Below, piece after piece: positions 35,795 to 43,890 of a stretch of DNA of 64,000 bases. A program made the translations under genes and the position numbers. The notes below the pieces were generated by a model that saw only the letters and a list, made by a program, of their open reading frames with translations, was not told the DNA's origin and made no database searches. Each line of letters starts with the position of its first letter. Within the stretch, counting starts at the first letter, position 1. This DNA comes from 67-14 sp035502775 (GTDB lineage: Bacteria; Actinomycetota; Thermoleophilia; Solirubrobacterales; 70-9), in NCBI GenBank assembly GCA_035502775.1, contig DATJUB010000071.1, forward strand, positions 9,878-73,877, in the 5' to 3' direction.

Positions 35795-36148
35795 ATGATC
35801 ACCGGACTTGATTTCGTAGCCGTTCCGTCCACCGATGCCGATCGTTCGATCGCGTTCTACACCGAGACTCTGGGTCTCAGGAAGGACGACAGGTCGGACT
35901 ACGAGTTCTGGGTCGGCGACACCTGCTTCGGCATCTGGAAGCCGGGCGACCAGGGCTTCGAGTTCAAGCCCCAGAACCTGGCTCACATCGCGCTCAGCGT
36001 CGACGACGTCGCCGCGGCCAAGGCCGAGTTGGAGGGCAAGGGAATCGAGTTCATGGGCGACGTGTTCGACACCGGCGTCTGCCACATGGCGCTCTTCAAG
36101 GATCCGGACGGCAACGACCTGATGCTGCATCACCGCTACGCCGATTGA
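35795..36148 (+). CDS. VOC family protein (single domain)
   Basis: 117 aa: 'GLDFVAVPSTDADRSIAFYTETLGLRKDD', 'HIALSVDDVAAAKAELEGKGIEFMGDVFDTGVCHMALFKDPDGNDLMLHHRY' is a standard glyoxalase/bleomycin-resistance fold with the terminal metal-binding region. TAGGAT ends 6 nt before ATG (leaderless). Its TGA abuts the stop of the SUI1 gene in a TGATCA palindrome. Confidence 0.88.
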   Translation: MITGLDFVAVPSTDADRSIAFYTETLGLRKDDRSDYEFWVGDTCFGIWKPGDQGFEFKPQNLAHIALSVDDVAAAKAELEGKGIEFMGDVFDTGVCHMALFKDPDGNDLMLHHRYAD

Positions 36149-36526
36149 TCAGCCTCCGGCGGCCACCGCGTCGTAGCCGGCTTCCTTGAGGAACTCGAGG
36201 ACCACATCCCGGTGGTCGCCCTGAAGCTCGATCCGGCCGTTCTTCGAGGTGCCGCCGACCCCGCAGCGTTTCTTCAGCTTCTGGGCGAGCGCCTTCAGCT
36301 CCGCGTCGGGCAGGGCGATGTCGGTGACCGTGGTCACCGCCTTGCCCTTGCGGCCGGCGACCTCGCGCCGGACCTTCATCCTCGTGCCGGGAGCGACCTT
36401 CGGGGCGGGCGCGGACGACCGCTTCTTCCGTCTGCCGCCGCGGCGCTGTCCACCGCTCCCGACGGGCTCCTTGCGCAGGTCCCCATGGTCGGAGGACCAG
36501 ACCAGATCTGAGTCGTCGTCTCGCAT
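36149..36526 (-). CDS. yciH: SUI1/YciH-family translation initiation factor-like protein
   Basis: 125 aa. Basic, low-complexity N-terminus (about 1-45), then the SUI1 domain: 'TVTDIALPDAELKALAQKLKKRCGVGGTSKNGRIELQGDHRDVVLEFLKEAGYDA', with the diagnostic KxxCGxGGTxKxGxIExQGDHR. Bacterial YciH is an eIF1 relative that affects start-site fidelity and stress translation. TACGGT ends 7 nt before the ATG (leaderless). This gene being leaderless itself is notable for a factor that interacts with initiation complexes. Confidence 0.93.
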   Translation of the reverse strand: MRDDDSDLVWSSDHGDLRKEPVGSGGQRRGGRRKKRSSAPAPKVAPGTRMKVRREVAGRKGKAVTTVTDIALPDAELKALAQKLKKRCGVGGTSKNGRIELQGDHRDVVLEFLKEAGYDAVAAGG

Positions 36527-36560
36527 CGCCGGAACCGTATCTCACGGTCGGCGGACGGCC

Positions 36561-37277
36561 TCATCTCAAACGGACGATCTTGAAGCTCGTGCTCACCATC
36601 CGTCCCGTCCTGCCGTCCTTCGACGCCTGGATGGTGATCGTGTGGCGGCCCGGCTTCAGGTTCTTGTAGATCTTCGGTGACCTGCAGACACCGGGTGCCC
36701 CGCGATCGAGCCGGCAGCTGAAGGTGGATCCCGCCTGATCGCCCCGGAAGGTCACGGCGAGTCGTTTCAGCTTGGACTTCTTCGTGGTGATCCGGCTCTT
36801 CGGCTTCTTGACGAACGAGACTCGGGGCGCGGACGGCGGCGGGATCACGGCGGGTGTGCCGGTGCCGCTGACCGGGATCGAGACCTTGCCGGAGAACGAG
36901 TTGCTGTCCACCTCCAGGACCGCGGATTTCGGTCCGACCGACGTCGGTGCGAAATAGATCGGGAAGGAGCAGCTGGTGGTCGCCTCCATCTCGTGAGGAC
37001 ATGGGGTCGGGGTGTCCATCGCGAAGTCGCCCGGGTCGGCGCCCGCGAAGCCGATCGAGTTGATCACCAGGGTGGACACCCCGGCGCTGCGGATACCGAC
37101 CGTGCGTGAGAGCGTGTATTTGCCGACCTCGAACTCACCGAAGGCGTGGCCGGCGGCGGGTTCGATCGTGATCGCGGCGGGCATCGGGTCGAGAGCCGAC
37201 GCAGCCGGGACCGAAGCCGCACCGGCGGCGACGGCGGTTGAAAGAACTCCAGTGAGAAACCTCGCCCTGAGTGACAT
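36561..37277 (-). CDS. secreted choice-of-anchor-D surface protein
   Basis: 238 aa from the ATG at 37277 (an upstream TTG is in frame). Signal peptide MSLRARFLTGVLSTAVAAGAASVPAASA; a choice-of-anchor-D/ASH-like beta sandwich ('GEFEVGKYTLSRTVGIRSAGVSTLVINSIGFAG...CSFPIYFAPTSVGPKSAVLEV'); a Lys-rich hinge; and a C-terminal domain 'FSCRLDRGAPGVCRSPKIYKNLKPGRHTITIQASKDG' shared with the 37341 protein. Probably a cell-surface protein; no known partner. Confidence 0.84.
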   Translation of the reverse strand: MSLRARFLTGVLSTAVAAGAASVPAASALDPMPAAITIEPAAGHAFGEFEVGKYTLSRTVGIRSAGVSTLVINSIGFAGADPGDFAMDTPTPCPHEMEATTSCSFPIYFAPTSVGPKSAVLEVDSNSFSGKVSIPVSGTGTPAVIPPPSAPRVSFVKKPKSRITTKKSKLKRLAVTFRGDQAGSTFSCRLDRGAPGVCRSPKIYKNLKPGRHTITIQASKDGRTGRMVSTSFKIVRLR

Positions 37278-37340
37278 GGCCACCAAATTACGTAGGTGAA
37301 CACGCCCCCTCGTTACCGAGCGGTGAACCGGCCGGTCGGC

Positions 37341-39833
37341 CTACTTCTTGCGGACCACCTTGAACTTCACGGCCTTGGCCGCGCCGGTCTTTCCGTCCTT
37401 GACCGCCCGGACCTTGATCACGTGTCTGCCCGGCTTCAGGCTCTTGTAGATCTTCGGCGACTTGCAGGAAGTGAACTTCCTGCCGTCGAGACGGCACTGG
37501 AATCTCGATCCGGCCTGGTTCGACTTGAAGGCGATCTTGACCTTCTTCAAGCGCTTCGTCCTGATCACGTACTTCTTCTTCGGCTTCTTCTTGAAGCTGA
37601 CCTTGGGGGCGGGCGGGTTCGGTGGGATCGGCTTGGCGGTCGCGGTGCCGCTCAGCGAAACGCTCGATGCCCCGCCCGACACATCGCTCGCGATGTTCAG
37701 CGCGGCCGAAAGCGCACCGGCCCCGGTCGGCTTGAACTTGACCGATACGGCACATGAAGCTCCAGGTGCAAGGGTCCTGCCCGCGCAGGCGGTGGTGTCG
37801 GCGGCGAACTCGCCGCTGTTCGAGCCCGTCGTCTCCACCGCGCCCAGAACGAGCGGCGCGGATCCATTGCTGGTGACCGTCACCGATTGGGCGGCGCTTT
37901 CCGACCCGACCTCGGTGTCGGCGAAGGTCAGGTTGCCGGGCCGGACGTCGATACCCGGTGTGGGGGGAACGGCGTCACCGCTGAGCTGGACGCCGGTGAA
38001 CCCGGCGGCCGAGTTGTCGTCGAAGGTGAGGGTGATTCCCCGGGCACCGAGCCCGATCGGATGGAAATTGACCTCGGTCGAGCAGCTTTCACCCACGAGC
38101 AGGGTCGTGTCCTGGCAGTCCCCGCTCAGAATCGAGAACTCCGAGCTGTCGCCTCCGGCCAGGGTCACGTCCGCGATCTCGAGCGGGGCCAGTCCGTCCC
38201 GGTTGCTCAGCTCGATCGTCTCGGAATCCGAGGTCGTGCCGGTGACCTGATCGCCGAAATCGAAGGATTCCGGGGTGGCGAGCGGTGCCGGTTCACCCTC
38301 GTTCAGCATGACCATGACGTAGCCGCACTCACCCCCCACAGCCAGGTCGGGGCGGCCGTCGCCATTGAAGTCGGCGACCGAGATCTGGCTCGGGAAGACG
38401 CAGCCGTCCTGTGACGGCAGCGCCAGGCGCTCGGCGAACCGGAAGCCGATCCCCGACCTCAGGCCGGTGTTGATCGTGACCGCGTCGGTCTGCGAGTCGG
38501 CCGAGATCATCTCCGGGATGCCGTCGCCGTTGAGATCGCCGTTGCCGACCATCTTCGGGGCGGCGTCCCACTCGCCGTCGAAGAGCGGCACGCTGTTCAG
38601 CTGGGTCATCTCCATGCTGCCGTCCGGCCGGGCGATCAGCGTCGCGGTCTGGCTCTCCATGAAGATCGCGACCGAGAGATCGTCGCGGCCGTCACCGTTG
38701 ATGTCGGAGACCGAGAGTCCCCAGGGGTTCTTGCAGCCGCAGCCGCCGAGCCGCAGGACCGGTGCCGGCGTGAAGGTGCCGTCGCCGTCGCTGAGGAACA
38801 CCCGGACCTCACCGTCGTAGTTGGTGATCGCGACGTCGGAGGAGCCGTCACCGCGGAAGTCGGCGACGCTCGCGGTCGCGCCCATCACCGAATCGCCGTC
38901 GATCACCTGGTCCTCGGCGGTCTTGGTGAATCCGCCTTCGCCATCGCCGAGGAAGATCTCCATCAGGTTGCCGTCGGAGATCGTGAAGTCGAGATCGCCG
39001 TCCTCGTTGAAATCTCCGGGTGAGATGAAGCCGGGCATGCCCTGGGTCTCGAGCGCCTCACCGGCCGTGAACCCGCCGTCGCCATCGTTCAGGAAGACGT
39101 TGGCGGCGCCACCCGAGGCGCTCACGAAATCGGGGCCGTCGACATTGTCGAAATCACCCGTGACCACGTTTCCGGCTACCCCCAGACCGGCCGGATACAA
39201 GACCGGATCTCCGAGGGTTCCGTCGCTCTGGCCGAAGGCGACGCCGGCCGCCGCCCCGTATTGAGGCAGGCTCTGAACCTGGTTGTTGGTGACCACGTCG
39301 GCCCGTCCGTCACCGTTGAAGTCGGCCGTGTCCATGCCGTAGAGGACGTAGCTGTCCTCCGAGCCGGGCAGGGATTCGACCGTGCTCGCCTCCGCCAGGG
39401 CGGGCCCGTTCGTGGCCGGCTCGACCACGTTCGCCGAGAGCGGCACCGACTTGGTCCCGGCGGTCGCGTTGCTCGACACCTCCAGGGTGGCCTCCTTCAG
39501 GCCGGGCTCGTCGTCCGAAGTGAATCCGAGGACCGCGTAGCAGCCGTACTCCTCCAGCGGCCAATCGATGCAGCCGCCGTCCTCGACACTGAAATCGGCG
39601 GCGTCGGGACCGGTGATCTCCAGTCCGGTGATCTCCACCGTGGCTTCGCTGGTGGGGTAGAAATCGATGAAGTCGGCGCTGCCTGAATACGCCTCGCCGA
39701 TCACGATGTCCCCGAAATCGTAGGAGCTGGGAGCCGCACGGAAGGCGGGGTCGTCGGCCTGTGCGACGCCAGTGAAGGCGAAGGTGGCGAAAACGGACAG
39801 GACGGCGACGGAGAATCTTTCCCTGATAGACAT
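37341..39833 (-). CDS. secreted FG-GAP/choice-of-anchor-D surface protein
   Basis: 830 aa from the ATG at 39833 (MSIRERFSVAVLSVFATFAFTGVAQA), matching the start of its shorter paralogue. Order: signal peptide; one choice-of-anchor-D sandwich; an integrin-like FG-GAP/VCBS propeller with Asp-rich calcium loops ('DFNGDGRADVV', 'DFNEDGDLDFTI', 'DINGDGRDDLSV', 'DLNGDGIPEMIS', 'DFNGDGRPDLAV'); two more choice-of-anchor-D domains; and the C-terminal 'SRFQCRLDGRKFTSCKSPKIYKSLKPGRHVIKVRAVKDGKTG' domain. Likely an adhesion or matrix protein at the cell surface. Confidence 0.87.
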   Translation of the reverse strand: MSIRERFSVAVLSVFATFAFTGVAQADDPAFRAAPSSYDFGDIVIGEAYSGSADFIDFYPTSEATVEITGLEITGPDAADFSVEDGGCIDWPLEEYGCYAVLGFTSDDEPGLKEATLEVSSNATAGTKSVPLSANVVEPATNGPALAEASTVESLPGSEDSYVLYGMDTADFNGDGRADVVTNNQVQSLPQYGAAAGVAFGQSDGTLGDPVLYPAGLGVAGNVVTGDFDNVDGPDFVSASGGAANVFLNDGDGGFTAGEALETQGMPGFISPGDFNEDGDLDFTISDGNLMEIFLGDGEGGFTKTAEDQVIDGDSVMGATASVADFRGDGSSDVAITNYDGEVRVFLSDGDGTFTPAPVLRLGGCGCKNPWGLSVSDINGDGRDDLSVAIFMESQTATLIARPDGSMEMTQLNSVPLFDGEWDAAPKMVGNGDLNGDGIPEMISADSQTDAVTINTGLRSGIGFRFAERLALPSQDGCVFPSQISVADFNGDGRPDLAVGGECGYVMVMLNEGEPAPLATPESFDFGDQVTGTTSDSETIELSNRDGLAPLEIADVTLAGGDSSEFSILSGDCQDTTLLVGESCSTEVNFHPIGLGARGITLTFDDNSAAGFTGVQLSGDAVPPTPGIDVRPGNLTFADTEVGSESAAQSVTVTSNGSAPLVLGAVETTGSNSGEFAADTTACAGRTLAPGASCAVSVKFKPTGAGALSAALNIASDVSGGASSVSLSGTATAKPIPPNPPAPKVSFKKKPKKKYVIRTKRLKKVKIAFKSNQAGSRFQCRLDGRKFTSCKSPKIYKSLKPGRHVIKVRAVKDGKTGAAKAVKFKVVRKK

Positions 39834-39880
39834 ACCGATCATTGTACGTTACTCCCTCCCGGCCGCTTGGTTCCGGCGAT

Positions 39881-40687
39881 TCAGATCAACGTGGCGGACC
39901 ACCGGCCGCGCCGCTCGTCGACCTCCAGCGGCACGCCGAAGCAGGAGGACACCAACTCGCTGGTGAGCACCTCGGAGATCGGTCCCGAGCGCCGGAGGAC
40001 TCCCTCCCGCAACAGGAGCGCATGGGTCGCCGAGGCGGGGATCTCCTCCAGATGATGGGTGACGGTCACGGTCGTGAGGCTCGGATGCTCCCGCGCCATC
40101 GTCGCCAGTGCTCCGATCAGCTCTTCCCGCGAGGGCAGGTCCAGGCCGACCGTCGGTTCGTCCAGGATCAGCAGCTCCGGATCCGCCATCAGCGCTCTGG
40201 CGATCAAGATCCGCTGACGCTCGCCCTGTGAGCATTCCTCGAACGACCGCTCGATCAGCTTTCCGGCGCCGATGATCGCGAGGATCGCGCGAGCGCGTTC
40301 CTCATGCTCGGGCAGGAGCCGCTGATGCTGGAGGGCGATGCTGGAGAAAGCTCCGGTCAGCGTCACCTGCAGTGCGGTCTGCTTTCCCTTGATCGCCCGG
40401 CTGGTGCGGGCATCGACGAAGCCGACCCGCTCCCTCAGGGCTCTCATGTCGACACTGCCGAGGCGCCTTCCGAGCACGTCCACCGTGCCCTCCGAGGGAT
40501 GCGACATCGCCCCGGCCAGGTGCAGCAGCGTCGTCTTGCCGGCGCCGTTCGGTCCGAGCACCACCCAGTGCTCGCCCCGCTCGACCCGCCACGAGATCTC
40601 GTGAAGCAGGGTGACCCTCGCCTTCAGCTTCGGTGACCAGCGGAAGACCGTCACGGCGTCGCACTCGATGGCCGGCACGTTCGTCAT
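39881..40687 (-). CDS. ABC transporter ATP-binding protein
   Basis: 268 aa from the ATG at 40687, with GAAAGAGTGGG upstream. Walker A GPNGAGKTT, signature CSQGERQRI, Walker B LLILDEPTVGLD, H-loop VTHHLEEIP. Closest in pattern to ATPases of the ModF/YlmA and iron-complex type. No permease or binding protein is next to it, so its partner is elsewhere or absent. Divergent from the sigma factor. Confidence 0.92.
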   Translation of the reverse strand: MTNVPAIECDAVTVFRWSPKLKARVTLLHEISWRVERGEHWVVLGPNGAGKTTLLHLAGAMSHPSEGTVDVLGRRLGSVDMRALRERVGFVDARTSRAIKGKQTALQVTLTGAFSSIALQHQRLLPEHEERARAILAIIGAGKLIERSFEECSQGERQRILIARALMADPELLILDEPTVGLDLPSREELIGALATMAREHPSLTTVTVTHHLEEIPASATHALLLREGVLRRSGPISEVLTSELVSSCFGVPLEVDERRGRWSATLI

Positions 40688-41061
40688 GAGACCCACTCTT
40701 TCAGCTAGGCCGCGGATCGGGTCGTCCCGTCGGATCGCTGCTCGCAGACGACCCGATCCCGACAGATATTTATGAGAAACACTCAGTTTATGCAAAAACG
40801 CTACCGCATTGAACGCCGTTCGGTTTTTCCTTTCTGGGAGCTAAATTTCAGAAATCGCTATCGGCAAATTGCCAATAAACATGGTGGTCTTTCACTCTCA
40901 GAGCCAGATAAACAGACTCGTACGGCCAGGGTCGGAGAATTGCTTGCGTACATCCGTGTTCAGGTGATACGTTGAATCCAGATCACTGCACGGCCCACAG
41001 AAAAGGGCTCGAGGGCAGCAACTCGTGGGAAGTCCAACCCGACGGAGAGAGGCTGATAATC
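40688..41061. other. AT-rich intergenic region between the ABC ATPase and the sigma factor
   Basis: 374 bp with no convincing gene. About 40750-40930 is clearly AT-richer than the surroundings (for example atatttatgag, gccaataaacatgg) and has a short perfect palindrome GGCAA-A-TTGCC at 40863-40873. A 67-residue ORF at 40772-40975 (+) has no ribosome site and no recognisable family. The region probably carries the divergent promoters of both genes, but no clear -10/-35 pair stands out. Confidence 0.6.
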
Positions 41062-41838
41062 ATGGAGACGAAGCGAACTTCGACCGAGACACATGATCCC
41101 AGCGGAATCGAGCAGCACCTCGCCTCCGAAACCGAGCTATGGGCGGCAAGAGATAGAGACCCGCGGGCGCGCGAGGAACTCATGGAACGCTACCTCCCGT
41201 TCGCCCGCAGCCTGGCCTCCCGCTACCGCGGGGCCAACGAATCCTTCGACGACCTCGTGCAGGTCGCCTCGGTCGGCCTGGTCAACGCGGTCAATCGCTT
41301 CGACCCCGACAAGGGCACCCCTTTCGCGGCCTTCGCCTCGCCGACCATCCTCGGCGAACTGAAGCGCTACTTCCGCGACCGGGTCTGGATGGTGCGGGTG
41401 CCCCGCGGCCTGCAGGAGAACATCCGCACAGTCGAGACCGCCTCGAGCGATCTCGGGGCCGAACTCCACCGGACCCCGACCACCGAGGAGATCGCCGAAC
41501 ACGCCGGCATGGAGGAAGCCGAGGTGGACGAGGTGATGGTCGCCAGGCAGGAACGCTCACCCGTGTCACTCGACCAGCCCGAGGACGAAGAGGGACGCAC
41601 ACCGGAAGACCGGGTCGGGGTCAGTGACCCGAACTACGGACTGGTGGAAGACAAGGACGAGATCCGCGAGGCGATGTCCGACCTGTCCTCGGTCGAGAAA
41701 CGGGTCCTTCGCCTGCGCTTCATCGAGGACATGACCCAGTCCGAGATCGCCGACCGCATCGGCTACTCCCAGATGCATGTGTCACGCCTGCTGCGGCGCA
41801 GCCTGGAGCGGCTGGAGGAGAAAACCGCGGTTCAGTGA
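41062..41838 (+). CDS. RNA polymerase sigma factor, SigB/SigF/SigG family
   Basis: 258 aa from the ATG at 41062 (GGAGAGAGG upstream). Region 2 'ERYLPFARSLASRYRGANESFDDLVQVASVGLVNAVNRFDPDKGTPFAAFASPTILGELKRYFRDRVWMVRVPRGLQE', region 3 'RTPTTEEIAEHAGM' and region 4 'LSSVEKRVLRLRFIEDMTQSEIADRIGYSQMHVSRLLRRSLERL' define the stress/sporulation sigma class. It directs RNA polymerase to GTTT..GGGTA-type promoters; two such sites lie between the ligase and ku genes next door. No anti-sigma factor (RsbW type) is in the window. Its 3' end overlaps the LigD polymerase gene by 7 nt. Confidence 0.95.
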   Translation: METKRTSTETHDPSGIEQHLASETELWAARDRDPRAREELMERYLPFARSLASRYRGANESFDDLVQVASVGLVNAVNRFDPDKGTPFAAFASPTILGELKRYFRDRVWMVRVPRGLQENIRTVETASSDLGAELHRTPTTEEIAEHAGMEEAEVDEVMVARQERSPVSLDQPEDEEGRTPEDRVGVSDPNYGLVEDKDEIREAMSDLSSVEKRVLRLRFIEDMTQSEIADRIGYSQMHVSRLLRRSLERLEEKTAVQ

Positions 41839-42752
41839 ATCAGGGGCAGATGCTGCTCCAGCTCGGGCAGCCGCCGGAACAGATCCCCGCCGCTTTCGAC
41901 TCTCCGAAGGACCTCTTCCGGGCCGAAGCCCAGACCGCCCTCCTCCACCTCGCCCCAGGTGACCGGCGTGGAGACCGAGGGGACCGCGGTGGCCCTCATC
42001 GAGTAGACGCAGACCGTTGTCTTGTGCTCCGTGTTCTGGCTCCAGTCGATGAACACCTTGCCCTTGCGCAGGGACCGCTTCATCTTCGACACGACCCGGT
42101 CCGGCATCTGCGCCTCGAAGCTCCTGGCCACCTCGTGGGCGAACGGCCGGGTCTGATCGTATGAGGCCCCTGAGTTCAGCGGAACATAGATCTGCAGTCC
42201 CTTCGACCCCGAGGTCTTGACGAAAGACTCGAGCCCGAGCTCTCCGAGCATCCCGTGGATGTTCAGCGCGATCTCGGAACATTCCGGCAGACCGGCGGGC
42301 TCCCCCGGATCGAGGTCGAAGACGAGCGAACCGGGTGTCTGCCGTTCGGCGGCCGTCGCCAGCGACGTGTGGACCTCGATGTCGGCGAGATTGGCCGCCC
42401 AGATCAAGGTGGCGGCATCGTCGACCACGCAGTACTCGATCTCTTCGTCGTTCGAGTCGCTCCAGATCGCTGCGGACCTCACCCACTCGGGACGGTGCGC
42501 CGGGCAGCGCTTCTCCCAGAATCCGGCGCTCTCGACGCCTCCCGGAAACCGGCGCATCGTGAGGGGTCGCCCCCTCAGATGCGGCAGCATCGCCGGGGCC
42601 ACCGCCGCGTAGTAGTCGATCAGATCACCCTTGGTGAAACCCGTCTTCGGGTAGAGCACCCGGTCCAGGTTGGACAGCCTCAACGTCCGTCCGTCCACAT
42701 CGACCTCGTACTTGCCGCCGGCGACGGATACCGCGTGTTCGGTGAGGGTCAC
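41832..42752 (-). CDS. ligD: LigD polymerase domain protein (NHEJ primase-polymerase)
   Basis: 306 aa; the stand-alone archaeo-eukaryotic primase-type domain of LigD. 'LRLSNLDRVLYPKTGFTKGDLIDYYAAVAPAMLPHLRGRPLTMRRFPGGV', 'KTSGSKGLQIYVPL', 'VFIDWSQNTEHKTTVCVYSMRATAVPSVSTPVTWGEV' are the metal-binding and DNA-binding motifs. It fills gaps at broken DNA ends. The ligase domain is a separate gene just upstream (12-nt gap); no phosphoesterase domain is seen. Convergent, overlapping, with the sigma gene. Confidence 0.95.
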   Translation of the reverse strand: MTLTEHAVSVAGGKYEVDVDGRTLRLSNLDRVLYPKTGFTKGDLIDYYAAVAPAMLPHLRGRPLTMRRFPGGVESAGFWEKRCPAHRPEWVRSAAIWSDSNDEEIEYCVVDDAATLIWAANLADIEVHTSLATAAERQTPGSLVFDLDPGEPAGLPECSEIALNIHGMLGELGLESFVKTSGSKGLQIYVPLNSGASYDQTRPFAHEVARSFEAQMPDRVVSKMKRSLRKGKVFIDWSQNTEHKTTVCVYSMRATAVPSVSTPVTWGEVEEGGLGFGPEEVLRRVESGGDLFRRLPELEQHLPLIH

Positions 42753-42764
42753 GATCAGCCGCGG

Positions 42765-43742
42765 TCACTCGGTATCGACCGGCATCTCCCGCCGGACCTC
42801 ACCGGGAGCCTTGTCGCGGCGCATGCCGACGAACACCGGGTGGCGCAGGCGCAGATCGTGGGTCCAGTCGGAGAACTCGACCTCGACAACCCGCAGCGGA
42901 TTGACGAACCGGGCATCCGGGAGCTCCGGATCGTCGTCGAAGGGTGAATCGGTTCGCTCGAAGCCGGCGAGATCGTCGGCGATCACCTCGAGATCGCCCA
43001 GGCTGAATCCCGAACCGACCCGGCCCGCGTAGCGAAGGTGCTCTCCCCTGCCCTCGCGGTTGTCCCAGTACCCCAGCAGCAGCGATCCGATCGTGTCTTC
43101 CCGCGACCCCTTGCCCGGCAGCCAGCCGCCGACCACGAACTCCTGCCGGAGGTGATTCTTCAGCTTGAGCCAGTCCCGTCCGGCGCGGCCGCCGTGGTAG
43201 GGGCTGTCGAGCCGCTTGACCACGAGGCCCTCCAGCCCCTGCTCCGCGGTCGCCTCGAGCGTCGATTCGATATCCGCGACCAGATAGTCCGGCGTCTGCC
43301 AGGCCGATCCGTGAAGATCAAGCGCCTCCAGACGCTGCCGGCGCTCGCGATAGGGAAGCGAACGCAGATCCTCCCCGTCCGCCCGCAGAAGGTCGAAGAT
43401 GACGAAAGTCGCCCGGTAGCTCCTCTTCGGCATCCAGCCGGAGTTCCTGCCGCGGCGGAGACGCTTCTGAACCCTTTGAAAGTCCGGGATGCCGTACTCG
43501 TCGAAGGCGACCAGCTCACCGTCGAGGATGGTGCCTTCGGCGGCCGGCACCTCGGCCAGTGGCGCTATCTCCGGAAAAAGTTCGGTGATGTCGTTGAGGC
43601 GCCGTCCCTGGAGGCGCAGCTTCCCGTCTTCGCAGAACGCGATCGCCCGGACTCCGTCCCATTTGATCTCTGTGGCCCATTCGTCCGATGCCGCCGGAGT
43701 CTCGGCGAGTTTCGCTTTCATCGGCTCGATCACATCACGCAT
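42765..43742 (-). CDS. ATP-dependent DNA ligase (LigD ligase domain, separate gene)
   Basis: 325 aa. Motif I IKWDGVRAI (lysine nucleophile), motif III 'FVIFDLLRADGEDL', motif IV EGLVVKRLDSPYHGG, motif V WLKLKN and an OB-fold C-terminus 'YAGRVGSGFSLGDL...LRVVEVEFSDWTHDLRLRHPVFVGMRRDK'. It seals breaks in NHEJ. The promoter GTCTAA-N14-GGGTAT (43846-43821, minus) points at this gene, so it is likely part of the SigB/F-type regulon. Confidence 0.95.
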   Translation of the reverse strand: MRDVIEPMKAKLAETPAASDEWATEIKWDGVRAIAFCEDGKLRLQGRRLNDITELFPEIAPLAEVPAAEGTILDGELVAFDEYGIPDFQRVQKRLRRGRNSGWMPKRSYRATFVIFDLLRADGEDLRSLPYRERRQRLEALDLHGSAWQTPDYLVADIESTLEATAEQGLEGLVVKRLDSPYHGGRAGRDWLKLKNHLRQEFVVGGWLPGKGSREDTIGSLLLGYWDNREGRGEHLRYAGRVGSGFSLGDLEVIADDLAGFERTDSPFDDDPELPDARFVNPLRVVEVEFSDWTHDLRLRHPVFVGMRRDKAPGEVRREMPVDTE

Positions 43743-43820
43743 CTCTTCTCGGTCCTCTCATGGCCGAAGGGTTGTTGTCTGGGTTGACCTGCGGTGTGGG
43801 CGGCAGCCTCTCTGACGCCT

Positions 43821-43846
43821 ATACCCCGAATCGCTTCTGTTTAGAC
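43821..43846 (-). promoter_or_regulatory. SigB/SigF-type promoter for the ligase-LigD operon
   Basis: On the minus strand GTCTAA (43846-43841) is followed after 14 nt by GGGTAT (43826-43821). The consensus for this sigma class is GTTTAA-N12-14-GGGTAT, so only one of twelve bases differs. It reads toward the ligase start at 43742. Confidence 0.65.
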
Positions 43847-43856
43847 CGAGAGTTCA

Positions 43857-43881
43857 GATTGAAATTTCGTCGCGAGGGTAT
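43857..43881 (+). promoter_or_regulatory. SigB/SigF-type promoter for the ku genes
   Basis: GATTGA (43857-43862), 13-nt spacer, GGGTAT (43876-43881); the -10 is perfect and the -35 matches at 4 of 6 positions. The ATG of ku follows 9 nt after the -10, so the mRNA would be leaderless or nearly so. It is back to back with the ligase promoter. Confidence 0.5.
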
Positions 43882-43890
43882 CTCGCCTAG

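Noticed and set aside
40772..40975. 67-aa ORF in the AT-rich region
   Set aside because: No ribosome site, no family, and it ends in the region preceding the sigma gene; treated as non-coding.
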